A DNA stretch of 64,000 bases from Pomphorhynchus laevis (lineage: Eukaryota; Acanthocephala; Palaeacanthocephala; Echinorhynchida; Pomphorhynchidae), in NCBI GenBank assembly GCA_012934845.2, contig WNNJ02002909.1, positions 19,232 to 83,231 on the forward strand, given 5' to 3'. The position numbers were made by a program, and so were the translations under genes. The notes beneath the pieces were generated by a model that was not told the origin of the DNA, made no database searches, and saw nothing but the letters and a program-made list of their open reading frames with translations. Below, piece after piece: positions 53,603 to 63,399 of the stretch (positions are counted from its first letter, which is position 1; each line of letters starts with the position of its first letter).

Positions 53603-56600
53603 TTACATAATATTGTATACATTCGGAATGCCATGATCGTTAATCCACTGACGAAGTTGAACTTTAAATTGAGATAAGTCCTTGGTACATGCTATTTCTC
53701 CTGGCAACGTGTTCCAGGCGTTTAATGCTCGATGTGAGAGCCTAGCCAAACTCACTACTTTACCATGGGGAAACTTAAATAGTTTCAACGGGTGGCCACG
53801 ATGCGTCTGAGAACAAACTTTAACATAGCACGAGGGAAAACCATCTATCCCATTTACCATTCGCCATAATGCAACAAGGTCTAGGTAATATAGCCTCTGA
53901 CCCAAAGATGGTATCTTTAGAAATTCAAGCCGTTCACGATATGAATATGATCCATCCATACACATTCGAGAACCTCTACGAAGGATTGACTCTAGTCTAT
54001 TGAACTCTTTCTTAGTGTATGGAAAAACTGCTTGCACGCAGTACTCTATATGCGGGCGAACAAGAGCGCAGTAAAGCCGTTTGAAGACGTATGGATTAAT
54101 ACGATTAAATGCATTTTTGACGCAGTACATAGCTCGCAAAGCCTTGCTATGGGCAAACTCTGTATTTGATCGGGATTTCAATGTCCTATGCACCATGACA
54201 CCCAGATCCCTATACTCCATGACGACATTAAGAATTGAAGTTCCGAGGCGAAAACGACGGTCATCGCAACGCCTTCCTAATTTCATGTGGCCGCATTTGT
54301 CAACATTGATCTTCATACCAGTAGCCTCACTCCATTGATATATTTCATTAAGGTCTTCCTGCAGGGAAATGCCAAGCGGATCAATATCATCTACATACCA
54401 TATTTTGAGGTCGTCAGCAAAAGCAAGACAGGGACTCTGAATCCGCAGCAACAAATCGTTAAGGAACACAATAAACAGCAGAGGTCCTAGTACGGTACCT
54501 TGCGGAACACCACAGTAAACGCGTCTGGAAGTGGAAAGATGGGTGCCAACTCTCACCCTAAAGAAACGATGACGTAGGAAATCTTGAATCCAATTACACA
54601 ACATTACAGGAATGCCGTAGTTAAATAGTAATGCTACCAAGCTCTCATGCGGCACCCGATCGAATGCTCTTGAAAAGTCAATGAATACCACATTAATTGA
54701 TTGGCCGCGACTGACCGCCTCAACCCACATTTCGCGTGAAGTCAATAAGTTTGTTAAGCAGGAACGACCAGGGAGGAAACCGTGCTGAGAAGACGACATT
54801 ATTCCGAGTTCCCTCAAGTGATGCCTGATCCGGGTGGCGATCAACTTTTCAAGCACTTTGCATAGAGAACTAGTCAGGCTGATTGGTCTATAGTCAGTAC
54901 AAGCCGTTGCAATGGTTTTCTTTGGGATCGGAACTACGATGGCAGTTTTCCAGACTTCAGGAACACATCCACTGGTCAAACTGTTCTCAAAAATAGCAAG
55001 AAGGGAAGGAGCCAAATATCTAGATAAATTCTTCAAGAGAAACGGAGAAATGTCATCAGGGCCAGTAGAGCTAAATGGGTCAAGCTGATCAAGCTGACTT
55101 ACAATCTCACTAATCGTTACTGGAAGAAAACGCGAAGATTGCTTTAATGCTACACCATGCGAAGTGATAGAAGCTCTTTGTGAATTATTTGTCGGTATCG
55201 AAAAAGACGTAGCAAGGCATTCCACAATACCACTCTGAGAAGTTATCATACATCCCTCCGCATTAAGGACATACTTGATTTCTGTATTAAGGGTTCTGTT
55301 GCGACGAACATAGGCCCAGAATAGTTTTGGATTCCGTGTTACATTATTAGCGATATACGATTCGAATGCACATCGTTTTGTTGCTTTCACTCTAGTACAA
55401 AGATTTCGAACATATTTATATCTGGCAGAGAAACTAGAATCAGAACGCTGAAGCTTCCATAAACAATTTCTTGAACTTATTAGTTGTCTGACGTTGGAAT
55501 CTATCCATGCAGGTGACTTAGCAGCATAAGAGGATTCGCGCATAGGGGCAAGAATATCAGATAATTTATGTAGGTAATCAGTGATCATATTCAATGATAG
55601 CTTGTCCGTGTTCATAAAAGTACACGGGAATTGGTTGTAAACTCTCAAAACATCTTCTCTTCTCACTTTCGACCAATGACGTTTGTAAGTTTTTGAACAA
55701 GGTGGACAGAATCTGGAATAAGGGACAGCCGTCAAGGAGAGCAAGCAGTGGTCACTACTTCCTAAAGGAGGGAGATGATCAACTTTGATTATGTCTCCTA
55801 CATATCTGGAAAACACCAGATCAAGTACCGAATCCGATCTTGAAGTTAAGCAAGTTGGTTCTTGTACATGCTGAATCAGCATGAGTTCCTCAGCAAGGAA
55901 CTCAGATATTTCCCTTTCCGTGGAACTACCATCAGAAAAGACATAGTCTGACCATCTAGATCGTGGAAGATTAAAATCGCCCAAAAGAATAAAGTGAGGG
56001 GAGGAACATACCGATTGTAAAATAAGTTTTAGTTGATCAGTGTCTGCAATTACTGACGGAGATCGATACACGACGCAAAAATTCATACTGGTCGCTGAGT
56101 GATCAATACGGAAGCATAGAGTCTCAAAAGACCCACAAGGGTCACAAATATTCAACACCTCAGATATGAGGAAATTTTCTCTGACATACGCGGCGACACC
56201 GCCACCTCGCCTACCTGATATCCTGTCGCTTCGTATAAGGCGAAAACCAGGAATGTTCACAGTGGTATCGACAATATATTGATGCAACCAGGACTCAGCA
56301 ACGCAGAAAATGTCATACGAATGAGAAAGCATGTGATACTTCAACTCCACTATTTGAGCAGGCAAACTACGAAGATTAGAATACCCAATCGATAAATAGC
56401 GTGTGGGTTGTGGTAAGGGATTACTAGGAACGGTGAATAATTTGCTGAATGAAACTAAGTGTCCCAGATCAGAATTGAAACTAACACTATTGAAGAGTTG
56501 CGATGAATGACTGTTGAAACTACCTTTTCCAGACGAACTAGCAAAATTCAAACTGGATACTGCTAAGTGACGCTGTTGATCGTTATGGGATTCCAACGAA

Positions 56601-56641
56601 CTACTAGGTGCCACCTGACAACCTGAAAATTTCGTATGCAT
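53603..56641 (-). CDS. CR1-n ORF2: AP endonuclease and reverse transcriptase
   Basis: 1012 residues from the ATG at 56641 (MHTKFSGCQVAP). Endonuclease, about residues 85-310: IGYSNLRSLPAQIVE, IFCVAESWLHQ (Glu), RSDRISGRRGGGVAAYV, VVYRSPS, FILLGDFNLPRS, SDSVLDLVFSRY, GSSDHCLLSL (Asp-His). Linker SPAWIDSNV. RT, about 500-800: SSTGPDDISPFLLKNL, VVPIPKKT, DYRPISLTSSLCKVLEKLI, SQHGFLPGRSCLTNLL, NVVFIDFSRAFDRVPHE, CGVPQGTVLGPLLF, CLAFADDLKIW (FADD at 54410-54421, residue 741). The C-terminus RGHPLKLFKF, LSHRALNAWNTLPGEI is complete. All catalytic residues I can check are present; no RNase H domain, as usual for this group. Confidence 0.93.
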   Translation of the reverse strand: MHTKFSGCQVAPSSSLESHNDQQRHLAVSSLNFASSSGKGSFNSHSSQLFNSVSFNSDLGHLVSFSKLFTVPSNPLPQPTRYLSIGYSNLRSLPAQIVELKYHMLSHSYDIFCVAESWLHQYIVDTTVNIPGFRLIRSDRISGRRGGGVAAYVRENFLISEVLNICDPCGSFETLCFRIDHSATSMNFCVVYRSPSVIADTDQLKLILQSVCSSPHFILLGDFNLPRSRWSDYVFSDGSSTEREISEFLAEELMLIQHVQEPTCLTSRSDSVLDLVFSRYVGDIIKVDHLPPLGSSDHCLLSLTAVPYSRFCPPCSKTYKRHWSKVRREDVLRVYNQFPCTFMNTDKLSLNMITDYLHKLSDILAPMRESSYAAKSPAWIDSNVRQLISSRNCLWKLQRSDSSFSARYKYVRNLCTRVKATKRCAFESYIANNVTRNPKLFWAYVRRNRTLNTEIKYVLNAEGCMITSQSGIVECLATSFSIPTNNSQRASITSHGVALKQSSRFLPVTISEIVSQLDQLDPFSSTGPDDISPFLLKNLSRYLAPSLLAIFENSLTSGCVPEVWKTAIVVPIPKKTIATACTDYRPISLTSSLCKVLEKLIATRIRHHLRELGIMSSSQHGFLPGRSCLTNLLTSREMWVEAVSRGQSINVVFIDFSRAFDRVPHESLVALLFNYGIPVMLCNWIQDFLRHRFFRVRVGTHLSTSRRVYCGVPQGTVLGPLLFIVFLNDLLLRIQSPCLAFADDLKIWYVDDIDPLGISLQEDLNEIYQWSEATGMKINVDKCGHMKLGRRCDDRRFRLGTSILNVVMEYRDLGVMVHRTLKSRSNTEFAHSKALRAMYCVKNAFNRINPYVFKRLYCALVRPHIEYCVQAVFPYTKKEFNRLESILRRGSRMCMDGSYSYRERLEFLKIPSLGQRLYYLDLVALWRMVNGIDGFPSCYVKVCSQTHRGHPLKLFKFPHGKVVSLARLSHRALNAWNTLPGEIACTKDLSQFKVQLRQWINDHGIPNVYNIM

Positions 56642-57759
56642 AAGTTCGTTTCACCTTCAGATAGCCGGTTTCGTAATACTGTTTTTGCTTCTTTCAACTT
56701 TAAACGATCTTCGAGACTCAGATCCTTAAGAATACGATGTGGATAATCTTTAAGTCGAAAACCACGTTTGAGCAAAAGGTCTGCATGTTTTGCGGAAGAT
56801 AATACAACTTTCAACAATCTTGGTTTCTCTACCACCTTTTTTCCAAGTCGAAACAACTTTGTAACCTTCAGAGTAGAAGCTAGCTTCTCATCACCTTCTA
56901 AGAGTAACTGACAGAACACAGTACGGAGGCTGGACACATCATCATTCATACGTGTTTGTGAGTTACTGGCCTTTGATTCAGCGATACCACTAAATAAGAT
57001 ATTGCAAGACCTATCTGGATGCGAACGGTAGTTTGTAGAAGGAGCGTTGTCCAAAGAAATGCTCTGACCATTTGAAGGTAAATAATTTCCTGATTTATTC
57101 TTATTTTTGGCCTTCTGTTTTCTATCGATGGCCCCACTCGAATCGCTACCTCTGATTTCACCCAATTGATGGTATGTCGATCCAGCGTTTCGTGTAGGTT
57201 GCAATAGAGTGTTGCGCCATACCCTTCCTTTGTTTACAGCTGGTGTAGTTTGTTCAACATGAATGACCGATTTTTCTTTGTCCTGAAAGGATGACAGCAT
57301 TTGAAGTTCGACATTTGAAGTATTATCGTGCTGATGCGTAGATGACAGTGAAGGTAATTCAATCCTCGGTTCACATAGGTCAGGAGTTGAACTGTCATCT
57401 AATGGCAGCTTAACGACAGGATTAACGGTACAAGTGTTTATCGAAGTTTGATGGTCCGTGCTGTCTTGAGAGACACGAACGTCATTTAAGTTGATAGGTA
57501 ACGATATATCACAACAATTCACATCACAAACCATATCTTGCACTAGTTTCATTTGGAGGGCCGAAATCATTGTAGCAGAACAAAAGCCGCAATAAAAGTC
57601 CTTGCTCTTGAGTGACGACTCGGTATTTAAAGGAATGTCGACAATAGACCACACTTCACAGCCTTTATTGCAGCATTCGACCTCTAGTCGCTTATACGCA
57701 TTACGATGTTGCGTGATATGTATAGTGTTTGACGCTCTCTTCGAATTTGCTTTCTTCAT
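56563..57759 (-). CDS. CR1-n ORF1: PHD-like finger and RRM-like protein
   Basis: 398 residues from the ATG at 57759 (MKKANSKRASNT). The N-terminal PHD-like half finger is LEVECCNKGCEVW (Cys 29, 30, 34) with DFYCGFC (Cys 57, 60). A polar linker of about 180 residues follows. The C-terminal RRM-like domain reads SCNILFSGIAESK, VTKLFRLGKKVV, KPRLLKVVLSSAKHADLLL, KRGFRLKDYPHRILKDLS, ETNLCIRNFQVV. The family is known from CR1-type LINEs, where ORF1p forms the RNP with element RNA. Unlike most sister copies, which stop soon after NFQVV, the frame here extends 16 residues and overlaps ORF2 by 79 bases. Confidence 0.9.
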   Translation of the reverse strand: MKKANSKRASNTIHITQHRNAYKRLEVECCNKGCEVWSIVDIPLNTESSLKSKDFYCGFCSATMISALQMKLVQDMVCDVNCCDISLPINLNDVRVSQDSTDHQTSINTCTVNPVVKLPLDDSSTPDLCEPRIELPSLSSTHQHDNTSNVELQMLSSFQDKEKSVIHVEQTTPAVNKGRVWRNTLLQPTRNAGSTYHQLGEIRGSDSSGAIDRKQKAKNKNKSGNYLPSNGQSISLDNAPSTNYRSHPDRSCNILFSGIAESKASNSQTRMNDDVSSLRTVFCQLLLEGDEKLASTLKVTKLFRLGKKVVEKPRLLKVVLSSAKHADLLLKRGFRLKDYPHRILKDLSLEDRLKLKEAKTVLRNRLSEGETNLCIRNFQVVRWHLVVRWNPITINSVT

Positions 57760-58177
57760 TGTGAAATTTGTATGTGTAAATAGTTATTTGTTAGCAGCTT
57801 AGAATTTGAAACTTGTATGTTTATAAGAAACGAAAATATTTTCTAGGATTGCTCGAGTCCTAACATCAATCAAGCGAATCTATCAATTTCTAATCGCCCA
57901 ATTCGGAATTATAAGCTCAAATTATAATTGTATGTTTATGAGAAACCAAATTTTTCTGTAATTGTAAGTATTTAACAATCAAGACAATTTTATCTCAAAA
58001 ATAATATATACTTCCTGAAAAACAGTTCATCTGTGGATTTTGCTTCGCGTCTATTATTGATTCTAAATCATTGACAATACCTGAAATTTCAATTAGAAAT
58101 AACTCTGATTCTACCTGTCTCGATGTTTGCAGTGAACAGTCTTGAAAGATCAGGCATGTATAAATAAAATTTTTACT

Positions 58178-58260
58178 CCTACTACAATGGCAAATATTCC
58201 TACTACAATGGCAAATATTCCTAATACAATGGCAAATATTCCTAATACAATGGCAAAACT
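58178..58260 (+). repeat. 21-bp tandem repeat, four units
   Basis: Unit CCTACTACAATGGCAAATATT, four times (the last two with CCTAATACA). The period is a multiple of three, and one frame reads PTTMANI repeats ending in KLLQEHGKTLRIT before a stop. It lies in the ORF1 linker region of CR1-m, but not in the same frame as the finger. Confidence 0.9.
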
Positions 58261-58436
58261 ACTGCAGGAACACGGGAAAACTTTGAGGATAACCTAAATT
58301 CGAGCTGCATTTTGTAACGAGAGTATAAGGAATCACATGTAATACGTGAATTGAAAGAAAACTGATTCTAGCAGCGATGTTGCAAAGTCAAACCTGCCTC
58401 AAAACACTAATTAGACTATTTATAATTATTTATTTA

Positions 58437-59330
58437 ATGTGGCAAATGCGTGCCAACTGAACGCTTACATGACCACTAACAAAAAAAGAACAGCAAAAGT
58501 CACAGATTAATTAGTTTATTGTTAAAATGGAATTGGATTTGGAATTGTCGAGAAAAGGAAGGTTGAGAAATGAAGGGGTATGAGAAGTTATAAGGCGAAA
58601 AGCAATGATAAGAAGACGGATTTGAACACGACAATAAATGATAGGCGAATCGAGAGAAACAAGATGGTGGGATGTATGATCAAAACGACGAAGACGGAGG
58701 AGAACTCGGACGGCTGCGTTGATGATACGTTGTAAAGAAAGAAGAGTGAATTTAGGTTAGTTTGAAAATAGACTAAGACAGTAATCAAGTCTTGAGAACA
58801 TGTCAGAGAAGATATGAGAGTCATACATGAATGGAAATCGATCAATCTACGAATTTGACGGAGGTTGCGGAGAATCAGGGTATATGAGCGTACTTTATTT
58901 CTAACGAAAGGTTTAAGGGAAAGTCTGTGGTCGAAATAGAAGCATAGGAAAACGAGATTGTCAACGATAGCGAGAATTGTAGAATTTAATGATACGGAGG
59001 GAGGTTCTACGCCGAAGCGTCGAGGAAGTATCCACATTATTTTTGATTTATTAGGATTCAGAGAAATACGAAGAGAAGAAAGATGATTGAAAATTGAGGC
59101 AAGACAGTTGGAAGCGGAAACACTAAGATAATGAATACGATAAGCAGGTGCGTGAACATAGGTGAGAATGTCATCATCATATTGCATAAAATAGTAGTTA
59201 AATGTATGAGAAATAGTAGGCAAATCACCGAGAAGAAGAGAGAGAAAAGCAAAGTGCCTACTACGGAGCCTTGTAGAACACCGGACGGAAATCAACATAC
59301 GGGAAATCAATGGTGTGGACACCATTGATT
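58437..59330 (-). mobile_element. L2-like LINE, RT and 3' end (copy L2-D)
   Basis: Minus strand: SVRCSTRLRSRHFAFLSLLLGDL (RT block 4-5 region), MQYDDDILTYVHAPAYR (YDDD where others have YADD), ISLNPNKSKIMWILPRR, LRQIRRLIDFHSCMTLISSL. About 200 bp of the C-terminal region are missing compared with the other copies. The 3' hairpin (58448-58464) is weakened. It was inserted antisense into CR1-m. Confidence 0.83.
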
Positions 59331-60240
59331 CGATATCCACTAATGTTCAGTTGAATGATGAAAAACAGGTACAACCACAACGTCCGCCTTCCATTGACAT
59401 CGAATCTATGCAATTCGAATCATGTTGCAATGGTGATGTAACCATGAAACTCTCAAGCCCATCACTTCAATCTACGGATTACACAGGGGTAAGTTCAAGG
59501 ACACAGCACAATTAAAACATGTTAACATATACGTAGGCAATACGAATCTTCTCGCTCTATTATTTTTATGAATGCACAAGAGTAAGTTGTTAATATTCAG
59601 CATCGATTGGATGCTGATTTGAATAGGATGCGTAGTATTTTATCAACTGTTTTAGCGGGCACTTCTAGAGATATTATTTTTAGAATTAAAATAGTAGCTC
59701 TATTCCGTATTGGTAAGATAAGGAGCAATGGCTCTAGACTGTTAAAAACTATTTTTATAAATGAGGATGATGTCCGTTTGACTATTAAGAATTCTTATCG
59801 CCTTAAAGGTTTTTATACTCTAATATTTAGAGATTTTGATGCTAAAGAACGTAAACGTCTTTACTAAGCTAAGCGAGATTTACAAGCACGTTTGGATGCG
59901 GGTGAGACAACCTGACGATTCGAAATTTTCAAGTTGTGCAACAAAAGATGCGATTGAATTGTGTCTATTTTTAGATAGATTCGCTTACATCCCTTTCGTC
60001 GTTACTTTGATTCATTATAAATCTTCGAATCGTGTTATTAATTGTGTTTTGTATGCAAATGATCGTATCCTCCATAAGATGAATAAATTAAAACTACATA
60101 TAGAACAAAATTACAACCATTTGTTAGTGGTCTTATCAGAAACATGGTTTCATCCTAATATTTTTGATGCTGAAATTGAATTGTTAAATTATTCCTCTTA
60201 TCGGGTTGATAGAATCAATAGTAGAAGTTGTTGAGGTTTA
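59330..60240 (+). pseudogene. CR1-m ORF1 end and ORF2 start
   Basis: 59600-59940: NIQHRLDADLNRMRSIL, IKIVALFRIGKIRS, SRLLKTIFINEDDV, NSYRLKGFYTLIFRDFD, then after frame changes RFEIFKL (the NFQVV end). 60045-60235: VLYANDRILHKMNKLKLHI, LVVLSETWFHPNI, YRVDRINSRSC, the first endonuclease blocks. 60350-60460 resumes with EDSSDHLVITF and CFKTNFKLVQY, so the middle of the endonuclease has been deleted. Confidence 0.78.
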
Positions 60241-60489
60241 GTGAAATAGAATCTTTGTACTATCGAAAAAGTCAGTAGTAGTTGGTGTAATTTTTCGTAG
60301 CTCTGATGTCACTAACATCATAGATGACGTACTTAAATTTGCCTTCTGAGGATAGCTCGGATCATCTTGTAATAACTTTTTGCTCGAATAACTTCCATGT
60401 ATTGTATAATCCCAATCCCTGTTCAAACTTGGTGCAATGCTTTAAGACGAATTTTAAATTAGTTCAATATTAATTTTAAATTAGTTCGA

Positions 60490-61165
60490 TATCTCACTTT
60501 CTTAAGATTCCATTTCGATGATCACATTTTCCTTAAACCCTTCGTAAGTGACAAGGTTCGCTTGTCTAACTTAATTCTCCGTGACATCCGCCGTGTCCGC
60601 TCCCTTATCGACTTCCGTTCTTGTATGTCTCTTCTTTCATCGCTTCTTTTCCCTAAAATCGATTACTGCCTTAGCCTTTTCGCCAATTCTCCAAAATTCA
60701 TCATCCTACCACTACATCGCATTATCAACTCCGCCGTTCGAGTGCTCTTTCGTCTCCGTTGCTTCGACCACATATCCACATATCTTGCCCAACTCTCCTG
60801 GCCCACCATCCGCATCAAACTCTGCCTTCTTCTCGTAACTTTTCGTCTAATCGCTGTCGGCTCCCCATCGTTCATCAACCTTCCTTTCTTAGACGATACT
60901 CGCCCCACCTCGCTATCGCTTCGTTCCTGTCATACCCTCTTACTCCACGTTCCCAATTACTCCAACAACTATGGTCTCCGATCCTTCCTCGTCGCCGCCT
61001 CACTCGCCTGGAATCAACTCTCTCGACGTCCGCCGCGCCCCCTTCTTTTTTTACATTCAAACACCTCCTCCGTTCACACCTTCTCGACACCTGATTCACA
61101 GTCTTGTTTTGTTGTGGTCATGTAAGCGTGCGCTGGCACGCATTTGCCACTTTAAATAAATCTTT
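60490..61165 (+). mobile_element. L2-like LINE, 3' end (copy L2-E)
   Basis: One open frame 60562-61060: NLILRDIRRVRSLIDFRSCMSLLSSL, PKIDYCLSLFANSP, RIINSAVRVLFRL, LLVTFRLIAVGSPSF, LLLHVPNYSNNYGLRSFLVAA. The 3' hairpin GCGTGC-GCTG-GCACGC (61126-61141) is perfect. AATAAATC and T run end near 61165. It was inserted in sense orientation between the endonuclease end and the linker of CR1-m. A 21-bp tandem AATTTTAAATTAGTTC lies just before it (60450-60492). Confidence 0.88.
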
Positions 61166-61575
61166 TTTTATTATATAAGAGGTATAAATTGGCTCGATCC
61201 ATTAAGAATGGAAGTTGAAGACGCATGGCAACAATTTGGGTCGGTCTAAGGCAACTTTTGTTATGATTTTCACCTAGTAAAGGCGCCAAGACCCGTACAT
61301 ATCGCAACCCTTGGTTTGATGCTGAATTAATAGCAATTCTTAAATTAAAAAGGATAATTTTTCTAGTTTCATGCAACGACAAATTGAGTTTGCCACGTTT
61401 AAAAATGTTCTGAATCAGTTAATGAATCTCAATCGTTTGAAAAAATATAGAAAATCTGCAGAACAATCGGTACGCAATATTTCTTTATTATTTATGTCGT
61501 GATTGTATAACATTTTGTTTTGTTTTCTAGATGTGTTCAATAAAGTTTTTATGTTTCATGACAATTTATTGAATA

Positions 61576-61623
61576 TATTTATCATGACTTTGCCAGTGAA
61601 AATTGGCAAAGTCATGATAAATA
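61576..61623. repeat. Perfect 20-bp foldback hairpin
   Basis: Arms 61576-61595 (TATTTATCATGACTTTGCCA) and 61604-61623 are perfect reverse complements with an 8-base loop. They lie in the ORF2 linker region of CR1-m, in sequence without counterpart in CR1-j. Confidence 0.95.
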
Positions 61624-62160
61624 CATTTAATTCTCAATTAAATATATTAATATCCTCCTTTCCCCAATGAAAATTTCACAATGTCCATCATTTTATGAGA
61701 TGCTTCATATATTCTCTATTCACGATGTGATTAAAGAGATCAATCGACTAAAATCATCGGGATTCATTTGTCCTGATTTTCTTCCGTCAATATACATTAA
61801 GAATCTTTCTGATGCTGTTGGGGTTCCGTTATATTGGATATTTTTTGCTTCAGTTTATTTCGGTCAGTTATTGGATAGGTGGAATCCTTTGTCAGTTAAT
61901 ACACAATCACCTTGAAACTCATAAGTTATTAGTCACTAATCATCACGGTTTTCGTAAAGACTACACAACTGTCACAAATCTTTTAATTACCTAGGAAGAT
62001 TAGGGTTTTCTCGTGAACAAAGGGTTTAATGTGGACGTTATATTTATTGACTTCTCAAAAGCGTTAGACCTAGTTTGCCGCTATATCTTAATAAATAAAA
62101 TGAGAGCATTAAACATTCATTATCTAATTGTACGTTGGGTTTATGAATTGATTACAAACC

Positions 62161-62223
62161 GATCTTATCATGTGTATATGATAAGATCATATATACTAAT
62201 TCAATTCATCTAATTGAATTAGT
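62161..62223. repeat. Two adjacent perfect hairpins at a CR1 deletion
   Basis: GATCTTATCA / TGATAAGATC (62161-62170, 62179-62188) and ACTAATTCAATT / AATTGAATTAGT (62195-62206, 62212-62223), each perfect. The missing YADD segment of CR1-m falls exactly here. Confidence 0.93.
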
Positions 62224-62789
62224 TTCACGTCTTAATTATCTCGGTATATGGATTACTAATGATTTATCCACTCGCCATAATACTAATTTTGTATTCGCCA
62301 AGGCTATGCGTATGGTAGGTATCATCCACCGAAATTTAAATTTCTTGAATTTAACGTTTATCAAACCGCTTGTAAAAGCCTTTGTTCTTAGCAATTTGCT
62401 AAATGCCTCGCCATGTACGTATCCGAAGACCTTAGTGCGGAGACAAATCAAGTTGAAAAAGTGCTGTGTCGGGCAACAAAGCTTGTATATTTATTAAAAC
62501 GTCAACCGTACGAGGATAGACTTCGAGCGCTTAACATGCATTCGGTAAGCAATCTTCGAGACATAAGAGATATGTGCCTAGTCTATCAAATACTGTATAC
62601 TAAACAACATGTTATAAGAGCCTTAATTGATTTTCGACCCGTTCGCAATTTGCGAGGGCATTCCTATTGTATCAACCGCCGCGGACACGATACAGAACAG
62701 TTCAATTTGGCCAAAGAGTTGTAACTTTCAGCAGCGAGCAGATTGTCAGTTTACCATCAGCAAGTTATTTAAACGTCATCGTTTCCTAC

Positions 62790-63395
62790 AAAGTTTACAG
62801 TAACATTTTTTTCTTTTCTCTGAGTTATTTTTAGATGTGTGCAACATTGAACAGTGCTCGTGGTGTTGTTTATATTATTTTTTAAAGACAAATTCATTTT
62901 TTACAGAAAAAAGTCTGTAAAAATATTATTAATATATTATATATGCCTTTCGACTAAATTAATAATAAATTATAATGACTTAAATTATGATTTATTTAGC
63001 AACAATCTTGAATCGAGGGTTACAATGCCTTATCGAACCGTATTTGTATTTAAGATATTGTCCTATATCGCATACTAAAATTCCTTGCAGTTGATACTGA
63101 TAATCTTTATTACATACGACAATTATTTAATTTTATTTAAATTGTAGATTAGAATAAAATGAAAATTATTTAATTGTAGATTAGAATAAAATAAATAATT
63201 ACAATAGAAATAAAATTTACAATTGGTTATATAATAACCTAAATGCTTACTTTGGTAAGCTGATTAATAGCGAAAGCTTAAATACATCAAAGATAAAGAT
63301 TTAGAAAACTTATATATTAGATAAAATATATTACATATATGCACTCATGATATAAAATTATTATTTTTAAAAGTTACATTAAGTTTTCAAACAGA
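62790..63395. other. AT-rich spacer, no gene seen
   Basis: Very AT-rich with short tandem motifs (TAGATTAGAATAAAAT twice near 63145-63190). A 74-codon plus-strand frame at 62854 is low-complexity and not called. Confidence 0.55.
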
Positions 63396-63399
63396 ATCA

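Larger units (their letters stand above)
53498..58010 (-). mobile_element. Intact CR1-like LINE (CR1-n)
   Basis: This is a full element on the minus strand: 5' leader (58010-57760), ORF1, ORF2 overlapping it, and a 3' UTR with AGCCATTTGGCT hairpin (53527-53538), ending in CTAATAATAATAAATTAC. Both ORFs are open without a stop. It was inserted antisense into the ORF1 finger of CR1-m. This is the strongest candidate in the window for a recently mobile copy. Confidence 0.93.
53387..62780 (+). mobile_element. CR1-like LINE split by three later insertions (CR1-m)
   Basis: Pieces in order: 53387-53497 (ORF1 start MGKSKINETPKF, finger CDVKGCNV), 58012-58430 (finger second half EKQFICGFCFAS and linker), 59330-60470 (RRM-like part, endonuclease start and end), 61170-62780 (linker NPWFDAEL, RT, C-terminus, 3' end). 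Between them lie CR1-n (minus), L2-D (minus) and L2-E (plus). Protein reading continues across each gap, which shows one parent element. Together the pieces give roughly 3.2 kb, with many stops. Confidence 0.8.
61170..62780 (+). pseudogene. CR1-m ORF2, linker to C-terminus
   Basis: Linker RNPWFDAELIAILKLKR (61295). RT: EINRLKSSGFICPDFLPSIYIKNLSD, VPLYWIFFASVYFG (61730-61870), a join to HHGFRKDYTTVTNLLI (61940), VDVIFIDFSKALDLVCR (62030). The YADD region is missing; the sequence resumes at 62224 with SRLNYLGIWITND and continues CRATKLVYLLKRQPYEDRL, IRALIDFRPVRNLRGHS. Two palindromic structures mark places where CR1 sequence is interrupted. Confidence 0.8.

Noticed and set aside
62854-63078. 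74-codon plus-strand frame
   Set aside because: AT-rich low-complexity sequence with no recognisable domain.
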